This document shows, piece after piece, positions 1 through 4,314 of a stretch of DNA of 6,283 nt. This DNA is from Bordetella parapertussis (GTDB taxonomy: Bacteria; Pseudomonadota; Gammaproteobacteria; Burkholderiales; Burkholderiaceae_B): the NCBI GenBank assembly GCA_945911685.1, contig CAMEAW010000164.1, forward strand, positions 1 through 6,283, given 5' to 3'. The position numbers and the translations under genes were made by a program. The number at the start of each line of letters is the position of its first letter. Position 1 is the stretch's first letter. Below the pieces are notes generated by a model. It did not search any database and was not told the origin of the DNA. It worked only from the letters and a program-made list of their open reading frames with translations.

Positions 1-536
1 TCGCCATAACGCACAAACTCAAAGCGCGAATCAATCGCATCTCGCAGGACGTCTGCCAAATCGTTTAGATAAAGCGTGGCTAAATGCTTCGCCTTGTCGT
101 TTAACCCAAGTGCGCCAAAGGCCCACGCCAAGGGGTCGCCCCCCTCATCATCCACGTAGACATCTAGGCTTGCAAAGCGTGGGCCCTCAGGCAAGTACTG
201 CCGACTGGCAATACGATGCGCCAAGGTTGAGTCACGCCCCTGCAAGAACGCAATCACAGGCTCGATCGTTGCAAAATAACGTGCACGTTGCTCAACGAAC
301 GCTTCGATGGTTTGGGTATGTTGAGCTGCAGGCAAAAGATCAACGGCCGCAGCCACCTCAGCGAGGCCTTCGCGAGATAGCAAGCGCAGCACCAGAGCAA
401 GTGCCAAATCCTCTTGCACCGCCTCAAAGCCACGCGAACGCAAAAAGCCGGTCAGATAAGCGGTTGAAGGGTAAGGCGTATTGAGCTGCGTCATCGGTGG
501 GATGAGGGACAACACACGGATTGGAATTGCAGCCAT
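1..536 (-). CDS. Cobalamin-domain / radical SAM-type protein, N-terminal part (runs off left edge)
   Basis: A reading frame on the minus strand opens at the ATG at 536-534 and stays open for 178 codons to the window edge, so the C-terminal part is missing. An in-frame stop at 575-573 leaves this ATG as the only ordinary start; its Shine-Dalgarno is weak (CAGG a few bases upstream). The N-terminus has a beta strand followed by PPMTQLNTPYPST and a helix ending FLRSRG (residues 7-36), then EDLALALVLRLLSREGL. This resembles the N-terminal cobalamin-binding-like region of B12-type radical SAM enzymes, where a Pro-rich turn and a helix around 'YLTGFLRSRG' are typical. No DxHxxG cobalamin motif is seen, as in many members of that class, and the CxxxCxxC iron-sulfur motif would lie beyond the edge. 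Therefore radical SAM chemistry is inferred, not seen. It is divergently transcribed from the permease and may share its control region. An overlapping plus-strand frame here is a shadow. Confidence 0.6.
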   Translation of the reverse strand, partial: MAAIPIRVLSLIPPMTQLNTPYPSTAYLTGFLRSRGFEAVQEDLALALVLRLLSREGLAEVAAAVDLLPAAQHTQTIEAFVEQRARYFATIEPVIAFLQGRDSTLAHRIASRQYLPEGPRFASLDVYVDDEGGDPLAWAFGALGLNDKAKHLATLYLNDLADVLRDAIDSRFEFVRYG

Positions 537-681
537 GGCACCTGAAGGATTAAAAATAAACGACGCTAGCGATCATCTAAAGGAGTCAACGGCACTCGCG
601 GGCACTTGAGAATAAGCAATACTGATCAGCGCAGCAAGCAGTATAGTCGGAGCAATGGTCACCTATCAGAAGGCTTGCTGA
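537..681. promoter_or_regulatory. Divergent intergenic control region
   Basis: This 145-bp stretch separates the divergent radical SAM-like gene and the permease, so it should hold promoters for both. On the plus strand TATAGT at 642-647 is one base from a consensus -10, but no good -35 lies 16-18 bp upstream. TTGAGA at 606-611 is -35-like but 30 bp away. An inverted repeat with 6-bp arms, ATACTG (619-624) and CAGTAT (639-644), encloses the palindrome CTGATCAG (622-629, overlapping the left arm). It could be an operator overlapping the promoter. An imperfect 10-bp tandem direct repeat (GGCACTCGCG then GGCACTTGAG) occupies 591-610. No transcription start is established. Confidence 0.35.
668..673 (+). 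promoter_or_regulatory. Ribosome-binding site of the MFS permease
   Basis: AGAAGG lies 8 nt upstream of the ATG at 682. An in-frame TGA at 679-681 directly precedes that ATG, so together they fix the permease start. Confidence 0.6.
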
Positions 682-1872
682 ATGCTCTCTACGCTGAAGG
701 CGCTTCCCAGAACCGTTTGGCTGATTGGCCTCATCAGCCTAGTCAACGATTCAGCCAGCGAGATGATCTACCCGCTCATGCCACTGTACTTAACGTCGGT
801 GCTGATGGCGGGCCCCAGAGCCTTGGGTATTATCGAGGGAATCGCTGAAGCGACCTCGAGCCTGTTTAAACTGGTGTCGGGCGTCATCGTCGATCAAACG
901 AAGAAAACCAAGCCCTGGATTGTGACCGGCTATTTTCTGGCGGGTGTCGGACGCCCGTTGATCTTGTTGGCTAACTCATGGCTATGGGTGGTCGCAATCC
1001 GGTTTACCGACCGCTTGGGCAAAGGCCTGCGAAGCACTCCGCGCGATGCCTTGCTAGCTGATATCGTGCCGGCCAATCGGCGAGGGCTCACCTTTGGGCT
1101 GCACCGCTCGATGGATAATGCCGGCGGAGTGATCGGCCCACTGCTTGCTGCCCTGTTACTCGCGCTAGAGGTTCCGTTGAGGGATATATTCCTTTGGGCC
1201 ATCATCCCGGCAGTCATTACGGTTGTACTGGCCATGTTTTTGAAAGAACCCGTCAAACCTGTTAATACGAACGAATATAAATTCAACTGGTCGCTCTCGG
1301 GGCTCCCTCCAACATTTCGGCGCTATTTGGTCGTCATTGGCCTTTTCGCTCTGGGTAACTCTTCAGATATGTTTTTGTTGCTTCGCGCCCGAGAGCTCGG
1401 TGTGTCGCAGGCGAACATACCTTTGTTATGGGCAGCAGTGTCCTTGGTCACAACGGTCTTTGGCACACCTCTTTCCGCCCTCTCCGACACGTTCGGCCGC
1501 AAGCATTTCATTTTGATCGCCTGGCTGGCGTTCGCCGGTTTCTATTTTGCGATGGCTTTGCCCGACATTTCACTCTGGGGGCTCTTCGCCCTGTTTGGGG
1601 TGTACGGGCTCTTTAGGGCCGCAACGGAAGGTGTCGAGAAAGCCCTCGTCGCTGATTTAGCGCCACAGGGTCTTACCGGCACAGCCTTTGGGTGGTTTAA
1701 CCTCGTGGCCGGAATCATGTTGTTGCCGGCCTCGTTGATTTTTGGCTGGCTGTACGAAGCAGTGGGCTCTACTTATGCCTTTATGTTCTCGGGCTCGTGC
1801 GCCACGTTGGCCTTTTTACTGATGGCGTTTTGGGTCAATCCGACCCCAACCGATCCAGCTCAAACCCGTTAG
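682..1872 (+). CDS. Major facilitator superfamily (MFS) permease
   Basis: A 396-residue inner-membrane transporter of normal MFS length with about 12 hydrophobic segments. The first cytoplasmic loop carries a motif A-like GVIVDQTKKTKP (residues 67-78), and a second copy, SDTFGRK, occurs in the C-terminal half, as expected for the two-fold repeat of MFS proteins. The block DRLGKGLRSTPRDALLAD (110-127) followed by RRGLTFGLHRSMDNAGGVIGP is typical of a broad MFS_1 group of bacterial drug or metabolite permeases with unassigned substrates. The start is fixed by an in-frame stop immediately upstream and a fair Shine-Dalgarno. The gene is divergent from the radical SAM-like gene and is followed after 206 bp by the reductase homolog on the same strand. 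By context it would export a product or import a substrate of the cassette, but nothing in the sequence shows the substrate or direction of transport. Confidence 0.9.
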   Translation: MLSTLKALPRTVWLIGLISLVNDSASEMIYPLMPLYLTSVLMAGPRALGIIEGIAEATSSLFKLVSGVIVDQTKKTKPWIVTGYFLAGVGRPLILLANSWLWVVAIRFTDRLGKGLRSTPRDALLADIVPANRRGLTFGLHRSMDNAGGVIGPLLAALLLALEVPLRDIFLWAIIPAVITVVLAMFLKEPVKPVNTNEYKFNWSLSGLPPTFRRYLVVIGLFALGNSSDMFLLLRARELGVSQANIPLLWAAVSLVTTVFGTPLSALSDTFGRKHFILIAWLAFAGFYFAMALPDISLWGLFALFGVYGLFRAATEGVEKALVADLAPQGLTGTAFGWFNLVAGIMLLPASLIFGWLYEAVGSTYAFMFSGSCATLAFLLMAFWVNPTPTDPAQTR

Positions 1873-1873
1873 T

Positions 1874-2056
1874 GGCTAGAGCCTACAAGCGGTGCACAGG
1901 CTCATCCACCTTTTCGGCTAGAGCCTACAGGTAACCCATAAGCGCATTCGTATTTTCAGCTTGAGCGTGCAGGCATTCCACATGCCAGTCTGTCTTTTCA
2001 GCTAGAGCCTGCAGGTAGCCCATAAGCGCCTCCGGCTTTTCAGTTAGACTCTAAAA
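1874..2056. repeat. Degenerate 42-bp tandem repeat (four copies plus a partial fifth)
   Basis: Four copies start at 1874, 1916, 1958 and 2000, exactly 42 bp apart, and a decayed fifth begins at 2042. Each opens with [AG]GCTAGAGCC or a variant and closes with TTTTC or similar. Copies 2 and 4 match at 35 of 42 positions by hand count; copy 3 is the most diverged. Units contain short dyads: GGCT-AG-AGCC at the front of copies 1 and 2, and CCTGCAGG (2009-2016) in copy 4 with flanking GCTA and TAGC. The array fills nearly the whole gap between permease and reductase and carries stop codons, so it is not obviously coding. The period is close to four turns of B-DNA. It could be a multi-site operator, an mRNA structure, or a relic of slippage. 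Confidence 0.85.
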
Positions 2057-2078
2057 ACTCTAAAAAAAGACAATATTT
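2042..2078 (+). promoter_or_regulatory. A-rich leader of the reductase gene without a clear Shine-Dalgarno
   Basis: The 37 bp before the reductase ATG are much richer in A than the surroundings. They contain a 9-bp tandem direct repeat, ACTCTAAAA at 2048-2056 and 2057-2065, followed by AAAGACAATATTT. No GGAG-type site is present; the only purine run is AAAAAAAGA at 2062-2070. Initiation may rely on an unstructured A-rich leader. A promoter inside this stretch is possible but no well-spaced pair of hexamers was found. Confidence 0.4.
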
Positions 2079-3095
2079 ATGACTGAATTAAGCAAACTAT
2101 CTCAAGCCGAAGTAGATCAACTGCTTGGCTTCGTGAGCGACGACGACCAGCCCATTCGCTATATGCAACGCACTCGCGATTGGTATTTGGGCTTGGGCTA
2201 TGGCAACCCCTATCGCTGGGCACACTTTGCTGATGCCCCATTTACACCCTTGCGTAAAGCCTTAAAAGACACGTGCGTCACGATTGTGACCACCGCCGCA
2301 CCCTATCAGGCTGACAAGGGCAATCAAGGCCCAGGGTCAACCTATAACTCTGCTGCCAAGTTTTTTACGGTGTACTCGGGCGCGACCGATATTGATCACG
2401 ACTTGCGCGTGTCGCATGTGGCGGTTGATCGCAAGCACACCAGCATGCAAGATCCAAATACTTGGTTTGCTTTGCCTGTGTTGCGCGAGCTTGCACGCGA
2501 AAAGATCATCGGCAGTATTGCCCCCTTCTTTTATGGTGCTCCCACCAACCGAAGCCAACGCCATACGATCGAAGTCGATGCCCCTGAAGTTTTAAAACGC
2601 TGTCGCGCCGATGGCGTCGAGGCGGTGGTCTTAATCCCAAACTGCCCTGTGTGCCACCAAACGCTCAGTTTGATTGCGCGCTATCTTGAGACCAACGGTA
2701 TCCCTACGGTCTTGATGGGCTGCGCAAAAGATATCGTTGAACACTGCGGTGTGCCTAGATTCATGTTTAGCGATTTCCCGTTGGGTAACGCGGCTGGTAA
2801 GCCCTTTGATGCGGTGTCGCAGCGGCAAACTCTTGAATTAGCCTTCAAGGTTTTAGAGTCTGCTGTTTCATCGCGCACAACCGTGCAATCCCCGCAAAGA
2901 TGGAGTCAGTCGCACGAATGGAAACTCGATTACGCCAACATCGAGCGTGTCAGCCCGACAGAGCTCACCAGGCTTAAACAAGAGTTTGATAAAGTCAAAG
3001 AGGTTGCACAAAGCGTACGTGATAAAGAATTGGCTGCTGCAGCTAAAGAACTGTCGACTACTGAGAAAAATTTGGCTGCTCAGATAAAGAAATGA
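2079..3095 (+). CDS. Cys-containing homolog of the D-proline/glycine reductase selenoprotein B family
   Basis: A 338-residue, presumably cytoplasmic protein whose middle resembles PrdB/GrdB, the selenocysteine subunits of D-proline and glycine/betaine reductases. The order of matching blocks is VTIVTTAA (67-74), a VSH segment (111-113), PVLRELAREKIIGSIAP (133-149), DGVEAVVLIPNCPVCHQT (178-195), GIPTVLMGC and PRFMFSDFPLGNAAGKP (226-242). From memory, PrdB has U-G-T-C where this protein has C189-P-V-C192 (codons at 2643 and 2652), so a plain TGC replaces the Sec UGA. A CxxC dithiol suggests reductive or redox chemistry. The first 60 residues (motif RDWYLGLGYGNPYRWAHF) are outside the PrdB-like core. 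Residues 293-338 form a Lys/Ala/Glu-rich, probably helical tail grown from 42-bp repeats. The last four bases overlap the kinase start (ATGA). No PrdA-, GrdA- or GrdC/D-like partner is visible. The substrate is unknown. Confidence 0.75.
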   Translation: MTELSKLSQAEVDQLLGFVSDDDQPIRYMQRTRDWYLGLGYGNPYRWAHFADAPFTPLRKALKDTCVTIVTTAAPYQADKGNQGPGSTYNSAAKFFTVYSGATDIDHDLRVSHVAVDRKHTSMQDPNTWFALPVLRELAREKIIGSIAPFFYGAPTNRSQRHTIEVDAPEVLKRCRADGVEAVVLIPNCPVCHQTLSLIARYLETNGIPTVLMGCAKDIVEHCGVPRFMFSDFPLGNAAGKPFDAVSQRQTLELAFKVLESAVSSRTTVQSPQRWSQSHEWKLDYANIERVSPTELTRLKQEFDKVKEVAQSVRDKELAAAAKELSTTEKNLAAQIKK

Positions 3096-3157
3096 CTGCC
3101 GCTGATAAAAACTTGGTCGCTTCAGCTAAGGGGGTGGCTACTAATGATAAAAGTTCG
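3021..3157. repeat. Degenerate 42/41/42-bp repeat across the reductase-kinase junction
   Basis: Units beginning GATAAA or GAGAAA start at 3021, 3063, 3104 and 3146, spaced 42, 41 and 42 bp. Units 1 and 3 match at 30 of 42 positions by hand count. The fourth is recognisable only in its first dozen or so bases. The units encode related 14-residue modules on both sides of the stop/start: DKELAAAAKELSTT and EKNLAAQIKK at the reductase C-terminus, then DKNLVASAKGVATN and DKSS at the kinase N-terminus. Unit 2 is one base short, near 3081, and that missing base separates the two reading frames. Confidence 0.75.
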
Positions 3158-4195
3158 GTCTCTACCGACAACTCGCTCACCACAGCATTTAACGACTTAG
3201 CAAATGATCACGAGGCCATTAAAAAAATACTCAGTCACTTAAACCTTGCTCAAGACGACGACACGATTACGATCAAAGCGCTTACAGGCGGCGTGTCATC
3301 TAATATCTTTCACATCACGACTGAGCAAGCGCAGTATTGCCTGAAACAAGCGCTACCACAGCTCAAAGTCGCTAAACAGTGGCTGGCCCCCGTTGATCGT
3401 GTCTTTGCTGAAATTGCTTGGCTACACACAGCGGCCTCCATCGCACCTGATGCTGTCCCCAAAATTCTAGGCATCGATCAAACCAGCAAAAGCTTTGTGA
3501 TGCAATACCTTGGGGCCCAATACCTCAACTGGAAGACAGAGCTTCTCGCCGGAAGAGTCGCAGACAAGGTCGCCGCTCAGCTAGGCAACATACTTGGGCG
3601 TATCCATACCCAGACAGCGCTAAATGAAGAGATCGCCAAGCGCTTCGCCAACGACGACACGTTTTATGCCATTCGACTTGAGCCTTATCTCGAAGAGGCT
3701 GCGCGCCAGCATCCTGGGTTGAGCTCAACGTTAAAAGCCCTCATCAAGCGCACACAACATAATCCTAAAGTCTTGGTACACGGTGATGTGAGCCCCAAAA
3801 ATATTATGCTTGGGCCTTTAGGCCCAGTCATATTGGATGCAGAGTGTGCCTGGTACGGCGACCCAGCATTTGATGTGGCGTTTTGCTTGAATCATTTTTT
3901 CTTAAAAGCCGCGCATCTGCCTAAAGCGACAACGGCTTTACTACAAAACGCTCACGATTTTTTGAGTGCTTATTTGCAAGAAGTGACCTGGGAGCCCGTG
4001 CCAGAGCTTGAGTACCGCATCGCCTCATTGCTGCCCGGCCTCATGCTTGCACGCGTCGACGGCAAATCACCGGTTGAATATCTTGCTGCTGAGCGCGGCG
4101 CGATCGTGCGAACACTCGCAATCGAATTTTTACAGCAAGATGATGTTTCTTTTTCAATTATCCGCGCACGTTGGGGCCAAGAGTTTAAGCAATGA
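3092..4195 (+). CDS. APH/choline-kinase-fold small-molecule kinase, methylthioribose-kinase-like
   Basis: A 367-residue protein with the aminoglycoside phosphotransferase (PF01636-type) layout. It has a nucleotide-loop segment TGGVSSNIFHI (65-75), a probable ATP-contacting Lys85 in YCLKQALP, and Glu107. The catalytic loop is HGDVSPKN (230-237; Asp232 as catalytic base, Asn237 as metal ligand) and the metal Asp249 lies in VILDAECAWYGDPAFDVAF. The KQALP segment followed by a Trp/Asp-Arg stretch, and the D-x-E-x-A-x-Y-G run, recall methylthioribose kinase, so a sugar- or polyol-like hydroxyl is a reasonable acceptor guess. Antibiotic modification is less likely given the neighbours. The ATG overlaps the reductase stop in an ATGA, which implies translational coupling; no strong Shine-Dalgarno precedes it. 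The first ~45 residues are low-complexity and repeat-derived, upstream of the kinase core. The last seven residues, WGQEFKQ, are encoded by the first copy of the 41-bp repeat that follows. Confidence 0.85.
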   Translation: MTAADKNLVASAKGVATNDKSSVSTDNSLTTAFNDLANDHEAIKKILSHLNLAQDDDTITIKALTGGVSSNIFHITTEQAQYCLKQALPQLKVAKQWLAPVDRVFAEIAWLHTAASIAPDAVPKILGIDQTSKSFVMQYLGAQYLNWKTELLAGRVADKVAAQLGNILGRIHTQTALNEEIAKRFANDDTFYAIRLEPYLEEAARQHPGLSSTLKALIKRTQHNPKVLVHGDVSPKNIMLGPLGPVILDAECAWYGDPAFDVAFCLNHFFLKAAHLPKATTALLQNAHDFLSAYLQEVTWEPVPELEYRIASLLPGLMLARVDGKSPVEYLAAERGAIVRTLAIEFLQQDDVSFSIIRARWGQEFKQ

Positions 4196-4236
4196 ATCAA
4201 GTCACCGTACACTGGGCTCAAGAGTTTGCGCCATGA
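4192..4236 (+). other. Possible 14-codon mini-cistron overlapping the kinase stop
   Basis: The ATG at 4192 overlaps the kinase TGA (ATGA) and opens a frame reading MNQVTVHWAQEFAP, ending at TGA 4234-4236. That stop in turn overlaps the next repeat's ATG at 4233. CAAGAG lies upstream as a weak Shine-Dalgarno. It is most simply a by-product of the 41-bp duplication. It might still allow terminating ribosomes to reinitiate on the way to the enolase gene. A functional peptide is not supported. Confidence 0.25.
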
Positions 4237-4273
4237 ACTAAACCAAAATATATCCAAGTCAAGAGTTCAAAGA

Positions 4274-4312
4274 ATGAACCTTATCGCAACAGGCTGGGAT
4301 CAGGAGTGTTAG
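4274..4312 (+). other. Possible 12-codon mini-cistron just before the enolase start
   Basis: The third repeat copy's ATG at 4274 opens MNLIATGWDQEC and stops at TAG 4310-4312, two bases before the enolase ATG. It is preceded by a weak CAAGAG. Its placement would bring terminating ribosomes onto the enolase start, but it may be only a duplication by-product. Confidence 0.2.
4301..4306 (+). promoter_or_regulatory. Ribosome-binding site of the enolase homolog
   Basis: CAGGAG lies 8 nt before the ATG at 4315. It corresponds to CAAGAG in the other three 41-bp repeat copies, so one A-to-G change converts the repeated Gln-Glu codons into a strong Shine-Dalgarno. It decides for the ATG at 4315 over the in-frame GTG at 4306, which overlaps the site itself. 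Confidence 0.75.
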
Positions 4313-4314
4313 CA

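Noticed and set aside
110..484. Plus-strand 124-codon frame opposite the radical SAM-like gene
   Set aside because: The minus-strand frame spans the whole region with a recognisable fold signature, while this product is Arg/Pro/Gln-rich with no family resemblance. It is an antisense shadow.
606..848. 80-codon frame beginning with TTG upstream of and overlapping the permease
   Set aside because: It runs out of frame over the permease N-terminus, has no good Shine-Dalgarno and no recognisable sequence.
1874..2056. CRISPR array
   Set aside because: The 42-bp units are contiguous and degenerate over their full length, with no constant repeat alternating with unique spacers and no cas genes.
2079..3095. 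Selenoprotein with an in-frame UGA
   Set aside because: The position aligned with Sec is TGC, and the frame has no internal TGA.
3811..3826. Perfect palindrome TGGGCCTTTAGGCCCA as a hairpin or terminator
   Set aside because: It lies inside the kinase core, encodes a Gly-Pro-Leu-Gly-Pro turn, and has no following T-run. It is explained by coding.
3092..4195. Aminoglycoside resistance gene
   Set aside because: Only the general APH fold supports it. The neighbours are metabolic enzymes and the acceptor-side motifs look more like methylthioribose kinase.
4306..4314. GTG at 4306 as the enolase start, adding three residues
   Set aside because: The GTG overlaps the CAGGAG site that is correctly spaced for the ATG at 4315, and family N-termini fit MSRIKQVHARRIWDSRG.
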